Of a stretch of 64,000 bases of DNA, positions 38,599 through 47,540 are shown one piece after another. Both the position numbers and the translations under genes were made by a program. The stretch lies in the NCBI RefSeq assembly GCF_000153045.1, contig NZ_CH724160.1:949499-1013498 (forward strand). The letters run 5' to 3'. Within the stretch, counting starts at the first letter, position 1. Each line of letters starts with the position of its first letter. The notes below the pieces were generated by a model. The model was not told the DNA's origin and ran no database searches. It saw nothing but the letters and a program-made list of their open reading frames with translations. This DNA is from Synechococcus sp. WH 5701 (GTDB lineage Bacteria; Cyanobacteriota; Cyanobacteriia; PCC-6307; Cyanobiaceae).

Positions 38599-39246
38599 TC
38601 AGTTCGCGGCCTTGGCGCCGACCCGCAGGGCGGGTCGGATGCTGAGCAGGGCGCCGGGCTTGCCGGGCACCGAACCCTTCACCACCAGCAGGTTGCGCTC
38701 ATGGTCCACCTTGAGGATGGTGAGGCCGCGGGTGGTGATTTGCTTGCCGCCGTAGCGGCCCGCCATGCGCTTGCCCGGATAGACGCGGCCAGGCGTGGTG
38801 CCGGCACCGGTGGATCCGGGTTCGCGGTGGTTCTTGGAGCCGTGGCTCATCGGCCCGCGGCTGAAGCCATGGCGCTTCTGGTAACCGGAGAAGCCCCTAC
38901 CGACCGTGTCGCCGCTCACGTCCACCTTCTGTCCGGCTTCGAAGGCCTCGACGGTGATGGACGCACCGAGCTCAAGGCCATCAAGGGACTCGAGGCGGTA
39001 TTCCTGCAGGTGACGCAAGAGCTCGTCGCCCGACTTCGCCAGGTGACCGGCTGCAGGTTTGTTCACGAGCTTGTCGCGGGTCTCACCGAAACCGATCTGG
39101 GCGGCGCTGTAGCCGTCGGTGGCGGGAGTCTTGAGTTGGGTGATGCGGCAGGGGCCCGCCTCGATCACGGTGACCGGGATGGATTTGCCGTTGGGGTCGA
39201 AGAACTGAGACATGCCCAGTTTCTTCCCAAGGATGCCGAAGGACAT
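38599..39246 (-). CDS. rplC: 50S ribosomal protein L3
   Basis: 215 residues from ATG 39246 ([20 protein letters not shown]). Blocks: [62 protein letters not shown] and the C-terminal part. L3 starts large-subunit assembly. It is the first gene of this run; rpsJ, which precedes rplC in E. coli, is not here, the usual cyanobacterial arrangement. Confidence 0.97.
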   Translation of the reverse strand: MSFGILGKKLGMSQFFDPNGKSIPVTVIEAGPCRITQLKTPATDGYSAAQIGFGETRDKLVNKPAAGHLAKSGDELLRHLQEYRLESLDGLELGASITVEAFEAGQKVDVSGDTVGRGFSGYQKRHGFSRGPMSHGSKNHREPGSTGAGTTPGRVYPGKRMAGRYGGKQITTRGLTILKVDHERNLLVVKGSVPGKPGALLSIRPALRVGAKAAN

Positions 39247-39661
39247 AGGAGGGAGAAACGCCAGCAGGACAGAGGCGCGCACGGGGGTGCGAACCACTTG
39301 AGACTGAATCGTGCAGACGCGCTGGGCCAGAAACCTGGCTCCGAATCAACCGGGAGGCAGGACCTCCTGGGGTGGGTTCGGTTGGGCTAGCGGTTGGCGA
39401 AACAGTTGGCTGGGACTTGTCCGCTCCTGCTGGGCAGGGTGGCAGTATCCCGGCGGTTCAGGCGTTGCGCGGAGCAAACCGGCAAACCTGGCCGCACTGG
39501 CCAGAAGAGACCGTCGCCAGCGACGATCCCGTGCACAGCTCTGGAGGCCCGGCTAGCGGTCGGGCGCAGATCAGATGCACAAGCGATCACCATACCCCAC
39601 GACCTCCACCCACCTCCCTGACTCCCTGCCAGACTGCCGGCATCAGTTCTGAAGCTTCCCC
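39247..39661. promoter_or_regulatory. Divergent intergenic region between rplC and ndhN
   Basis: These 415 bases separate the ribosomal run from ndhN and hold no gene that I can support. They must carry the promoter for at least rplC on the minus strand and probably ndhN on the plus strand. A small hairpin, CGCAC/GTGCG around GGGG, lies at 39278-39291, about 32 bases before the rplC start. I see no clear -10/-35 pair or known operator. Confidence 0.4.
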
Positions 39662-40123
39662 ATGCCTCTGCTGCTCTCCGGTCGTCGCTTCCGCCAGGAC
39701 CTGGAGAAGGCCGGCGCTCTGGCCCTCTATGCCCCCCTGGAAGGAGGTGCCGAGACCCGCTTGCTGCGGCGCCTGCGGGCGGCCGGCTATGGCGCCCAGA
39801 TCACCTCGGCCCGGGGCCTTGGCGACCCTGAGGTCTTCCTGTTCCAGAGCCACGGTGTTCGGCCGCCCCACCTCGGCCACCACAGCATCGGTCGCGGGGC
39901 CGCCGTGGGCGAGGTGCAACGGGTCATGCCCCAGTTGGGGGCCCTGCTGGAGGGCGTCAAGCCAATGGTGTTGTGGCTGCTGGAGGCCCAGGTGCTCTCA
40001 TCGGCCGAGCTGCAGTCGCTCTGCGCGCTCACCAGGCGTGAGCCCCGGCTGAAGATCGTGGCGGAGCTGGGCGGCTCCCGCAGCCTGCGCTGGACGCCGC
40101 TGGAGCAGATGGTTGCCGCCTGA
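39662..40123 (+). CDS. ndhN: NAD(P)H-quinone oxidoreductase subunit N
   Basis: 153 residues. NdhN is an oxygenic-phototroph-specific peripheral subunit of the thylakoid NDH-1 complex, which carries out cyclic electron flow and respiration. Diagnostic blocks: [58 protein letters not shown] and [20 protein letters not shown]. The gene overlaps the TTG start of ldpA by 11 bases. This adjacency is common in cyanobacteria. Confidence 0.96.
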   Translation: MPLLLSGRRFRQDLEKAGALALYAPLEGGAETRLLRRLRAAGYGAQITSARGLGDPEVFLFQSHGVRPPHLGHHSIGRGAAVGEVQRVMPQLGALLEGVKPMVLWLLEAQVLSSAELQSLCALTRREPRLKIVAELGGSRSLRWTPLEQMVAA

Positions 40124-41168
40124 GCAGGCTCTGGCCTGCGGTCGCTGGGTCAAGTTGATCTGCGGGGCCAGCAATCAGGACCTCGCCTCCATCGAAGACC
40201 TCTGCGGCCTCTATGCACTAGCCGGGGTCCACTGCATCGACGTGGCCGCCGATGACGCCGTGGTGGCCGCTGCCCGCCGTGGTCTGCGCTGGGCCCGTGA
40301 GCAGCGGCCTCAGCTGAGTGCCCCCTGGCTGATGCTCAGCCTCAGTGACGGCGAAGATCCCCATTTCCGCAAGGCCTGGTTTGATCCCAGCCGCTGTCCG
40401 GCTGACTGCCCCAGGCCCTGCGCCCGAGTCTGTCCGGCCGGAGCGATCCCGGCCGGGTCCGGCGTGTCCAGGGAACGCTGCTACGGCTGTGGCCGCTGCT
40501 TGCCCGCCTGCCCCCACGGCCTGATCGAGGCCCAGAGCCATGGGCTCGACGCTGCGGCCGTGCCGGAGCTCCTCGCCCGCTTGCGCCCGGATGCGGTGGA
40601 GATCCACACCGGCCTGGGCCGGGGAGAGGCCTTCGCCCGGAGGCTGGAGCAGGTGGCGGCCTCGGGCCTGCCCTTGCGGCGTCTGGCCGTGAGTTGTGGC
40701 CTCGAGGCCGGCGCTGGCGCTGCTGGGGTCCACGCCGGTGCGAGCCCGTCGGCCCTGGCCAGCGAGCTCTGGCAGCGGTTCGTCCTGCTGCGCCGCCATC
40801 GCTTCCGGCCCCTCTGGCAACTCGATGGCCGCCCGATGAGCGGCGATGTGGGCGACGGCACGGCCCATGCCGCCGTCAACCTGCTGCTCGCACTGCGCCC
40901 GCTGGCGCCCCCCGGGCCTCTGCAACTCGCAGGTGGCACCAACGGCCGCAGCCTGCCACTGCTGCGCCAGCGCAGCGGTTGCTCCCAGGCCGCCCGCAGA
41001 GCCGCCGCCGGGGTGGCCTTCGGCGGCCTGGCCCGCCGGCTGCTTTCCCCCCTGGTGCTGGAGGCGGAGAGCCGCGGCCGGCGTCTGCTCGATGAGCCGG
41101 CCCTCTGGCCCCGGGCCCTGGCGCTGGCGCAGGAGCTCGTCTCACCCTGGCTGGCCGCCGATGGCTAG
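40113..41168 (+). CDS. ldpA: Circadian-clock input protein LdpA, iron-sulfur
   Basis: 351 residues from TTG 40113. In Synechococcus elongatus LdpA is an iron-sulfur protein that links cellular redox state to clock period. Two ferredoxin-like cysteine sets are visible: [18 protein letters not shown] (about 94-111) and [14 protein letters not shown] (about 122-135), able to bind two 4Fe-4S clusters. The N-terminal [20 protein letters not shown] and [10 protein letters not shown] are family features. It overlaps ndhN by 11 bases, so synthesis may be coupled to an NDH-1 subunit. The kai genes are not in this window. Confidence 0.93.
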   Translation: MPPEQALACGRWVKLICGASNQDLASIEDLCGLYALAGVHCIDVAADDAVVAAARRGLRWAREQRPQLSAPWLMLSLSDGEDPHFRKAWFDPSRCPADCPRPCARVCPAGAIPAGSGVSRERCYGCGRCLPACPHGLIEAQSHGLDAAAVPELLARLRPDAVEIHTGLGRGEAFARRLEQVAASGLPLRRLAVSCGLEAGAGAAGVHAGASPSALASELWQRFVLLRRHRFRPLWQLDGRPMSGDVGDGTAHAAVNLLLALRPLAPPGPLQLAGGTNGRSLPLLRQRSGCSQAARRAAAGVAFGGLARRLLSPLVLEAESRGRRLLDEPALWPRALALAQELVSPWLAADG

Positions 41169-41194
41169 AACGTCGAAGCAGAGGGGCCGTGTCC

Positions 41195-42889
41195 ATGCCC
41201 AGTCCAAGCGTTGCCTCCACTGGCGAGGCTGCCCGGTCAATCACGCCCCAGCGGATCACCGACGATCTCGACCGCCTGCTGGAGGTGCTGCCCGAGCGGG
41301 TCGGTGAAGCGCTGGCAAGCCCGCTCAGCCGTGATCAGTTGCTGGAGGTGGTGCTCGACCTGGGCCGTTCCCCAGAAGCCCGCTATCCGGGCCGTGCCCA
41401 GCTGCTGGATCAGCGGCCGATTGACCGGGCCGATCTGGCGGCGGTGGTGCAACGGCTCGGGTCTTTCGGTGGCGATAACCGGGCCGGCATCGAGCGCACC
41501 CTGCACCGCATCAGTGCGATCCGTAACCGCGGCGGGGAGGTGGTCGGACTCACCTGCCGAGTGGGCCGGGCCGTGTTCGGCACAGTGGCGATGGTGCGAG
41601 ACCTGCTCGACAGCGGCCAGTCGCTGCTGCTGATGGGACGCCCCGGTGTGGGCAAGACCACGGCCCTGCGGGAGATCGCCAGGGTTCTGGCCGACGACCT
41701 GGAGCGGAGGGTGGTGGTGATTGACACCAGTAACGAGATCGCCGGCGACGGCGACATTCCTCATCCCGCCATCGGCCGGGCCCGGCGCATGCAGGTGGCG
41801 CGGCCTGAGCAACAGCATCAGGTGATGATCGAGGCGGTGGAGAACCACATGCCCGAGGTCATCGTGATCGATGAGATCGGCACCGAACTCGAGGCCCAGG
41901 CCGCCCGCACCATTGCCGAGCGCGGCGTGATGCTGGTGGCCACGGCCCACGGCAACGAGCTGGCCAACCTGATCAAGAACCCCACCCTTGCCGATCTGAT
42001 CGGGGGCATTCAGTCGGTCACCCTGGGGGATGAGGAGGCCCGCCGGCGCGGCTCCCAGAAGACTGTGCTGGAGCGCTGCGCCGACCCCACCTTCCCCCTG
42101 GCGGTGGAGATGCACAGCCGCAGCCGCTGGCTGGTGCACCGCGATGTGGCCCGCACCGTCGACCAGCAGCTGCGGGGGCAGCCGGTCCGCCCTCAGGTCC
42201 GTGAGCTGGGCAGCGACGGACGGCTGCGTCTCAATGATCCCGAGCCCGGTCCTCCCTCCCCCCGGATGCCGCGCCGTGGTCTGGTGGCGGCCGGGGACAG
42301 CCCTGCTCCAAGCCCGGCCCTGGCGCCGGTGCCCCTGCCTGATCCCGAGCTGCTCCCGCCCCATCGACGCTCGGCACCACCCGCCCCTGCGGCCCCTCCC
42401 CTGCGCCTCTATTGCTGTGGGGTCAGTCCCCAGTTGCTGGAGCAGGTGGTGCGTAGCCGCCAGCTGCCCGTGCAGCGCGCCAGCCAGGTGGAGGAGGCCG
42501 ACGCGGTGCTCAGCCTGCGTCAGCAGCTAGGCCGTGAACCCCAGGTGCGCAGCCAGGCCCTCGAACAGCATGTGCCGATCCTGGTGATCAAGGCCGACAC
42601 TCTTCCCCAGATCCAGCGGGGTGTGGAGCGGTTGCTGCGCCGTCGCGGCGGTGATGGGTCAGGCGTCTCCACGGGGCCTGCCAGCGCCCCTGACGACGCC
42701 CATGGCGCCATGGAGGAATGCCGTCTCGCGGTGGAGCAGGTGGTGCTTCGCCAGGGCCGGCCAGTGGAGCTGCTGCCCCGCAGCCCGTCGGTGCGCCGAA
42801 TCCAGGCTGATCAGGTGAACGGTTACGGCTTGCGCAGTGCCGAATTCGGCAGTGGCGACCTGCAACGGCTGCGGGTCTTTCCCCCCTGA
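41195..42889 (+). CDS. ycf45: Ycf45-type AAA ATPase with degenerate R3H domain
   Basis: About 564 residues from ATG 41195, which has GAGGGG 8 bases upstream; GTG 41189 is an alternative. The ATPase core, related to SpoIIIAA, has Walker [10 protein letters not shown] (about 148-156), [18 protein letters not shown] and Walker [25 protein letters not shown] proline-rich linker (about 350-400) leads to a C-terminal domain with the sequence context of R3H nucleic-acid-binding domains ([15 protein letters not shown]), but the expected His is not there. Ycf45 is conserved in cyanobacteria and red-algal plastids; its function is not established. Nucleic-acid binding is inferred. Confidence 0.88.
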   Translation: MPSPSVASTGEAARSITPQRITDDLDRLLEVLPERVGEALASPLSRDQLLEVVLDLGRSPEARYPGRAQLLDQRPIDRADLAAVVQRLGSFGGDNRAGIERTLHRISAIRNRGGEVVGLTCRVGRAVFGTVAMVRDLLDSGQSLLLMGRPGVGKTTALREIARVLADDLERRVVVIDTSNEIAGDGDIPHPAIGRARRMQVARPEQQHQVMIEAVENHMPEVIVIDEIGTELEAQAARTIAERGVMLVATAHGNELANLIKNPTLADLIGGIQSVTLGDEEARRRGSQKTVLERCADPTFPLAVEMHSRSRWLVHRDVARTVDQQLRGQPVRPQVRELGSDGRLRLNDPEPGPPSPRMPRRGLVAAGDSPAPSPALAPVPLPDPELLPPHRRSAPPAPAAPPLRLYCCGVSPQLLEQVVRSRQLPVQRASQVEEADAVLSLRQQLGREPQVRSQALEQHVPILVIKADTLPQIQRGVERLLRRRGGDGSGVSTGPASAPDDAHGAMEECRLAVEQVVLRQGRPVELLPRSPSVRRIQADQVNGYGLRSAEFGSGDLQRLRVFPP

Positions 42890-43045
42890 ATCGGCCTGGC
42901 CAGGGGGAGCGGGTTCGCCACCGGCACCCAGAGATTGACGAAGGTCGTCCCGCTGTGGGTAACTAACAGGGCAACCGGTAAGCGCCCGACCAACCCGGAT
43001 CCATCCGCATGGATCACCTGGATTGGGAGGCCGCAGCTGGAGCTT

Positions 43046-43117
43046 TGGGCCGTCGCCAAGTGGTAAGGCAGCGGGTTTTGGTCCCGCCATTCCTAGGTTC
43101 GAATCCTAGCGGCCCAG
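43046..43117 (+). tRNA. tRNA-Gln (anticodon TTG)
   Basis: A 72-base cloverleaf. Acceptor arms TGGGCCG and CGGCCCA pair, discriminator G at 43117. The D-arm GCCA/AGGC, anticodon stem GCGGG/CCCGC with loop TTTTGGT (anticodon TTG) and T-arm CTAGG/CCTAG around TTCGAAT are clear. TTG reads CAA and, by wobble, CAG. Confidence 0.95.
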
Positions 43118-43134
43118 TTCTGAGAGATCCCTGC

Positions 43135-43884
43135 GTGACCCCCAGCCCTCTGCTGGTGTTCGATTTTGATGGCGTCCTTGTCGACGGCATGGCGGAGTAC
43201 TGGTGGGCGGCCCGCCAGGCGGCCCTGAGGCTGCGGCCGGATCTCAACCTTCCCGAGCAGGCGCCCGCCGCCTTCGTCCGGCTTCGCCCGCTGATCCACA
43301 AGGGCTGGGAGATGGTCCTGGTGGCCGCGGAACTGGCCCTCAGCTCCAGTGACCTCACCGCCCCGGGTGCGGCTTATGGCCCCGCCCTGGCTCCGGCGCT
43401 GTCGCACTGGGGCTGGAGTCCCGAGATCTTGCAGACCAGCCTCGAAGCGGTACGCCGGGACGCCATTGCGGCCGATCGTCCCCACTGGCTGGCCCTTCAC
43501 CGCCCCTACCCCGAAGTGCCGCAGCGGCTGCGGTCCCTTGCTGCGGAGGGGGCCGACTGGGCCGTGCTCACCACCAAGGGCGGGGCCTTTGCCCGGGAGC
43601 TGCTGGCGGCCCAGGGCCTCGCCCCTTTGCACACCTTCGGCCACGAGGACGGCAGCAAGCCTGAGGTGCTGCTGCGCCTGCGTGAGTTGCAGCGACCGCT
43701 CTGGTTCATCGAGGACCGCCGGCCCACGCTCGAGGCGGTGCGTGCCACGGCCGGACTGGAGGCGGTGCGCTGCTTCCTGGTGAGCTGGGGCTACCTGGGG
43801 CCCCACGACCTGATCGACCTGCCCGAGGGCCTGGCGCTGCTGGATCCGGCGACCTTCGCGGCCCCCTTGGCGACGTGGCCCTGA
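43135..43884 (+). CDS. HAD-superfamily hydrolase
   Basis: 249 residues from GTG 43135, 17 bases after tRNA-Gln; earlier in-frame starts would run through the tRNA. Motif I is VFDFDGVLVDG, with the nucleophile and acid/base Asp at about 10-12. Motif II Thr is in AVLTTKGG, and the motif III/IV part is SKPEVLLRLREL then WFIEDRRPTLEA. The insert between motifs I and II suggests a class I cap. Such enzymes usually remove phosphate from small molecules; the substrate is unknown. Confidence 0.88.
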   Translation: MTPSPLLVFDFDGVLVDGMAEYWWAARQAALRLRPDLNLPEQAPAAFVRLRPLIHKGWEMVLVAAELALSSSDLTAPGAAYGPALAPALSHWGWSPEILQTSLEAVRRDAIAADRPHWLALHRPYPEVPQRLRSLAAEGADWAVLTTKGGAFARELLAAQGLAPLHTFGHEDGSKPEVLLRLRELQRPLWFIEDRRPTLEAVRATAGLEAVRCFLVSWGYLGPHDLIDLPEGLALLDPATFAAPLATWP

Positions 43885-43892
43885 TCCGCTAG

Positions 43893-43906
43893 CGTACGCC
43901 TGTACT
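43893..43906 (+). promoter_or_regulatory. LexA-box-like operator upstream of recA
   Basis: The 14 bases CGTACGCCTGTACT fit the cyanobacterial LexA consensus RGTACNNNDGTWCB at every position but the first. The two GTAC half-sites are symmetric. It lies about 158 bases before the recA ATG and overlaps a -10-like TACTAA (43903-43908), where a repressor could block transcription. Family knowledge supports recA as a LexA target in many cyanobacteria; binding here is inferred. Confidence 0.6.
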
Positions 43907-44063
43907 AATTCTGGGTTGCCCGGCGCCAGGGGGCGCAGCCGCTGTTTCGCCACCGCCTTGATACATCCAGCGGCTTTGGTGGCACCTGTAGCTGTGAGGC
44001 CGCACGGCGACATCCCCCCAGGGTCCGTCCCTCTCCGGTCCGTTCCTTCGTTCTCTTCTGACC

Positions 44064-45263
44064 ATGCCTGCCGACTCCAAGAGCACCGACCTCAGGGCTG
44101 CCCAGCCCCGCTCCTCGAGCGGGACGGCAGCCGGGGCGGCCGAGCGCGACAAGGCTCTCAACCTCGTCCTCGGCCAGATCGAGCGCAACTTCGGCAAGGG
44201 CTCGATCATGCGCCTGGGGGATGCCTCCCGGATGCGGGTGGAAACGATGCCCACCGGTGCCCTCACCCTGGATCTGGCCCTCGGCGGCGGGTATCCCAAG
44301 GGCCGGGTGGTGGAGGTCTACGGGCCGGAGAGTTCCGGCAAGACCACCCTCACTCTCCATGCCATCGCCGAAGCGCAGCGCCGCGGTGGTGTGGCCGCCT
44401 TCGTGGATGCCGAGCATGCGCTCGATCCGGTCTACGCCGCGGCTCTGGGGGTCGATGTGGAGAACCTGCTGGTCTCTCAGCCCGACACCGGTGAAATGGC
44501 CCTGGAGATCGTCGATCAGCTGGTGCGGTCCGCCGCGGTCGACATCGTCGTGGTCGACTCGGTGGCAGCCCTGACTCCCCGTGCCGAGATCGAGGGGGAG
44601 ATGGGGGACCTGGCGGTGGGCAGCCAGGCACGGCTGATGAGCCAGGCGATGCGCAAGATCACTGGCAACATCGGCAAGTCGGGCTGCACGGTGATCTTCC
44701 TCAACCAGCTGCGCCAGAAGATCGGCGTCACCTACGGCAATCCCGAAACCACCACCGGCGGCAACGCCCTCAAGTTCTACGCCTCGGTGCGGCTCGACAT
44801 CCGCCGCATTCAGACCCTCAAGCGCGGCACGGAGGAATACGGCATTCGCGCCAAGGTGAAGGTGGCGAAGAACAAGGTGGCGCCCCCGTTCCGCATCGCT
44901 GAGTTCGACATTCTTTTCGGTCGTGGCATCAGCACACTGGGCTGTGTGATCGACCTGGCCGAGGAGACCGGTGTGGTGATCCGCAAAGGTGCCTGGTACA
45001 GCTACGGCGGCGACAACATCGGTCAGGGCCGCGACAACACGATCAACTGGCTGGAGCAGAACCCCGAGCAGAAGGAGCAGATCGAGGCCGAGGTTCGGCG
45101 GAGGCTCACTGAGGGAGCTGATGTGACGGCCAATTCGCTCAAACCACTGGCAGCAGCTGCCGCCAAACTGGCCGCCACCAGCTCCGCCGCTTCGTCGGCA
45201 TCGGAATCGAGTGAATCAGCGCTGGACTCCGGGGCTACCGCTCTGGAATCTGCCGCCAGCTGA
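44064..45263 (+). CDS. recA: Recombinase RecA
   Basis: 399 residues. RecA forms filaments on single-stranded DNA for strand exchange and induces LexA self-cleavage. Walker [10 protein letters not shown] (about 90-98), [10 protein letters not shown], the Walker [12 protein letters not shown], loop L2 ([17 protein letters not shown]) and [13 protein letters not shown] are intact. The first 30 residues are a poorly conserved linker and the C-terminus ends in an Ala/Ser/Glu-rich acidic tail. A LexA-box-like sequence lies upstream. No recX adjoins. Confidence 0.98.
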   Translation: MPADSKSTDLRAAQPRSSSGTAAGAAERDKALNLVLGQIERNFGKGSIMRLGDASRMRVETMPTGALTLDLALGGGYPKGRVVEVYGPESSGKTTLTLHAIAEAQRRGGVAAFVDAEHALDPVYAAALGVDVENLLVSQPDTGEMALEIVDQLVRSAAVDIVVVDSVAALTPRAEIEGEMGDLAVGSQARLMSQAMRKITGNIGKSGCTVIFLNQLRQKIGVTYGNPETTTGGNALKFYASVRLDIRRIQTLKRGTEEYGIRAKVKVAKNKVAPPFRIAEFDILFGRGISTLGCVIDLAEETGVVIRKGAWYSYGGDNIGQGRDNTINWLEQNPEQKEQIEAEVRRRLTEGADVTANSLKPLAAAAAKLAATSSAASSASESSESALDSGATALESAAS

Positions 45264-45280
45264 GATCAGCGCAAGCGGGC

Positions 45281-45661
45281 TCAGATCAGGGGCGCTTCCA
45301 GTCTGCTGGCCTCGGGCTCGTGCCCGGGGGTTGCAGGAGTTGACGCGGGCGGCTGGGCCTGTTGCAGGAACGTGGCGACCCGCTGAAGTTCCTGGATGGC
45401 CTCGGCGCCTTCGAGCTTCACCAGTTCGCAGCCGTTGCGTGATTCCACCCAGCTGATCCCGAAATCGGAGACCAGAAAGCGCACCATGTGGGCATCCCCG
45501 AGGTCGGCCACGAAAGAGGCTCCATGACCATCACGGCCATCACCGCAGACGTAACAGGTCGCCACGAGGCCTTTGCGCTGCAGGCTATTGGCTAGAGCCT
45601 GCAGGCTCATCACCAGGTCCAGCACCACGGAGCGGTACTGCTCAGCGAGGCGGGGAAACAT
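45281..45661 (-). CDS. DUF1815 family protein
   Basis: 126 residues from ATG 45661 (MFPRLAEQYRSVVLDLVMSLQA). Earlier in-frame starts are not conserved. Recognised blocks are CYVCGDGRDGHGASFVADLGDAHMVRFLVSDFGISW and GCELVKLEGAEAIQELQ. The family is small and cyanobacterial, of unknown function. The last 25 residues are proline-rich. It converges with recA, 17 bases between stops. Confidence 0.85.
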   Translation of the reverse strand: MFPRLAEQYRSVVLDLVMSLQALANSLQRKGLVATCYVCGDGRDGHGASFVADLGDAHMVRFLVSDFGISWVESRNGCELVKLEGAEAIQELQRVATFLQQAQPPASTPATPGHEPEASRLEAPLI

Positions 45662-45748
45662 CGGCCAGCTCAGGATTTGAGTTGATCCTAAGGTTTTCTT
45701 CCACTTTTTGCTGTGGCTTGATGCCGGTGTGGGCAAAGGCGCACCCGA

Positions 45749-45994
45749 TCAATCGGAGAGGGTCCACCAGCCGACGGCCGGTCCGATGAAGCGCACCGTG
45801 ATCCAGAACAGCACCAGGGCCGCGATTCCCACCCAGGCCCCCTGGGTGGAGACCTGAACGAAGCGGTCGGCCTGGCGGCGGGTCAGGGGAAGCCAGGGGG
45901 CCAGCCGTGGGGAGGTGTCCTTGGCCGAGCCTGGCTGCTTCTGCGGCCCGCGGGGTGGCAATCCCTGCTCTGAGCGGCGTTTGGCCTCTCCCAT
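45749..45994 (-). CDS. DUF2839 family membrane protein
   Basis: 81 residues from ATG 45994 (MGEAKRRSEQGLPPRG), the typical opening. A polar, proline-rich N-terminus precedes WLPLTRRQADRFVQVSTQGAW and a C-terminal membrane segment (VGIAALVLFWITVRFIGPAVGWW). This small family is widespread in cyanobacteria with no known role. It lies 87 bases upstream of the DUF1815 gene on the same strand. Confidence 0.85.
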   Translation of the reverse strand: MGEAKRRSEQGLPPRGPQKQPGSAKDTSPRLAPWLPLTRRQADRFVQVSTQGAWVGIAALVLFWITVRFIGPAVGWWTLSD

Positions 45995-46064
45995 TCTTAC
46001 CGGCGGCGTCCTGGCGGCAACCAGGGTACGGGCTTCCATTGCGGCTTCTGGATCCGGGTCGGTT

Positions 46065-47498
46065 TCAGAGCGGCAGCAACCTGTTCAGGGCCACCCAGGG
46101 CTCCAGGGCGCTGAGCACCTGGTGTCCCCAGCTGCGGCTGCGCAGGCGTCCGTCCAGCACAGCCAGCCGCCCGCCGCCCCGGCGCAGCCCCGCCAGCGCC
46201 AGCTGGAGACGGGTCATGGCCTCCGGTAGCAGCAGCTCCCGGAACCAGTCGCGGCCGGCCTGGCGCAGCCGGTTGACCCGGGCTGCCGTGAGCGGGTCTT
46301 CGAGGCTGGCGATCGGCAGCGGACCGACGATCACCTGGCGAGGCAGCGGCAGCCGCCCCTGGTGTTCCTGCCACCACTGCCAGCCGCAGCAGATCACCCC
46401 ATTGCTCTCCGGTGCCGTGGTTTCGTGGCCCACCCGGCGGCCGAACTCCGCCGCCAGGGCGCTGGCGAGGCTGAGCCGCTGGGAGTGCTCATCCACCAGC
46501 ACGATCGTCAAACCGCTCTGGCCCAGCACCAGTCGCCGGCAGTGATCGAGCAGATGGGTGCCGAAGTGCGGGCTGTTGGGGAAGGGTTGGCCCAGGGGGG
46601 CATAAAGGGGCAGCGGATCGGAGAGGGGCGGATCCGAGAGGTTCACGCTCACCTGCGGGTTGATGCCGGCCAGGGCGGCGTTGCGTCCGAACTGGCCCAC
46701 CAGCACGGCGCCGCGGTTGTGGAGCAGGCCCTCCATGGCCTCCAGGGGCTCGAGCGGCTGGCGGTGCAGGCGCCACTGCAGCAGCTCCCGGTCGACACTG
46801 GACCAGCTGGTCCAGCCAGGTCCAACGGCGGACCGCCAGAGCTGCCAGGCCTCCGGCAGCGGGCCGAGCAGCGCCAGCAGATGCCGCAGCGGGGCTTCCT
46901 CCTCGGGACTGATCGGCACCAGGCCTGAGGGGGTTGGGGGATGGGCGAAGATCCGCCGGCTCATGCGCTCATGCAGGGCCAGAAGGCTGGGTTCGGCGCT
47001 GGGCAACACCCTTCGCAGACGCTCCCAGTCGCTGTTCTCGATCGGACGGTCGAGGGACTGGCGCAACTGCTGGTGCAGCCGCTCGGCCTCCGGCACCACC
47101 AGTTGCCGCTCCCCCAGCTGGCCCTGGCGCCAGGCCAGCTCCAGCTCGGCGTGGCTGAGCAGCCACAGCGGGGACTCAGCGGGGGGGGCGGCAGATCCTT
47201 CCCAGCAGGGAAGTTGCAGGCCCACGGCCTTCAGCCGGGGCATCTCCACCTGCTGCAGGCGCCGGCGCAGGGGGTCGCTCACCACCAGGGCGATCGGAGT
47301 TTCCCCCAGGGCCAGGGGGACCAGCAGGCCCACCAGCCAGTCGGGGTCGCTGCCCGGCGCCAGGCGCACCAGGGTGTGATCAGCGCGCCGCAGGCTGCGC
47401 GCCACCAGCCGGCTCATGGTCAGGTGGTGCGGCCAGCGGATGCCGCCCTCCTGGCGCAGGAGCTGCTTGAGCTGCTGGTGGGCGCGGGCTTCCAACAT
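46065..47498 (-). CDS. DinG-like helicase relative with degenerate motifs
   Basis: 477 residues from ATG 47498 (MLEARAHQQLKQLLRQ). The overall layout resembles the DinG/XPD helicase family: N-terminal RQEGGIRWPHHLTMSRLVARSL, a region like the DEAH strand reading LVVPEAERL (about 133-141), and a C-terminal half with NSPHFGTHLL, QRLSLASALAAEFG and LAVLDGRLRSRSWG in place of motif VI. No GKT P-loop is visible, the DEAH box is altered to PEAE, and the QxxGRLIR motif is not intact. Helicase activity is therefore doubtful. It is divergent from tyrA by 42 bases. Role unknown, possibly structural or regulatory. Confidence 0.7.
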   Translation of the reverse strand: MLEARAHQQLKQLLRQEGGIRWPHHLTMSRLVARSLRRADHTLVRLAPGSDPDWLVGLLVPLALGETPIALVVSDPLRRRLQQVEMPRLKAVGLQLPCWEGSAAPPAESPLWLLSHAELELAWRQGQLGERQLVVPEAERLHQQLRQSLDRPIENSDWERLRRVLPSAEPSLLALHERMSRRIFAHPPTPSGLVPISPEEEAPLRHLLALLGPLPEAWQLWRSAVGPGWTSWSSVDRELLQWRLHRQPLEPLEAMEGLLHNRGAVLVGQFGRNAALAGINPQVSVNLSDPPLSDPLPLYAPLGQPFPNSPHFGTHLLDHCRRLVLGQSGLTIVLVDEHSQRLSLASALAAEFGRRVGHETTAPESNGVICCGWQWWQEHQGRLPLPRQVIVGPLPIASLEDPLTAARVNRLRQAGRDWFRELLLPEAMTRLQLALAGLRRGGGRLAVLDGRLRSRSWGHQVLSALEPWVALNRLLPL

Positions 47499-47540
47499 CG
47501 CGGAATCGTAGGAAGGTGGGGCCAGTGGGCCGTACCAGTG

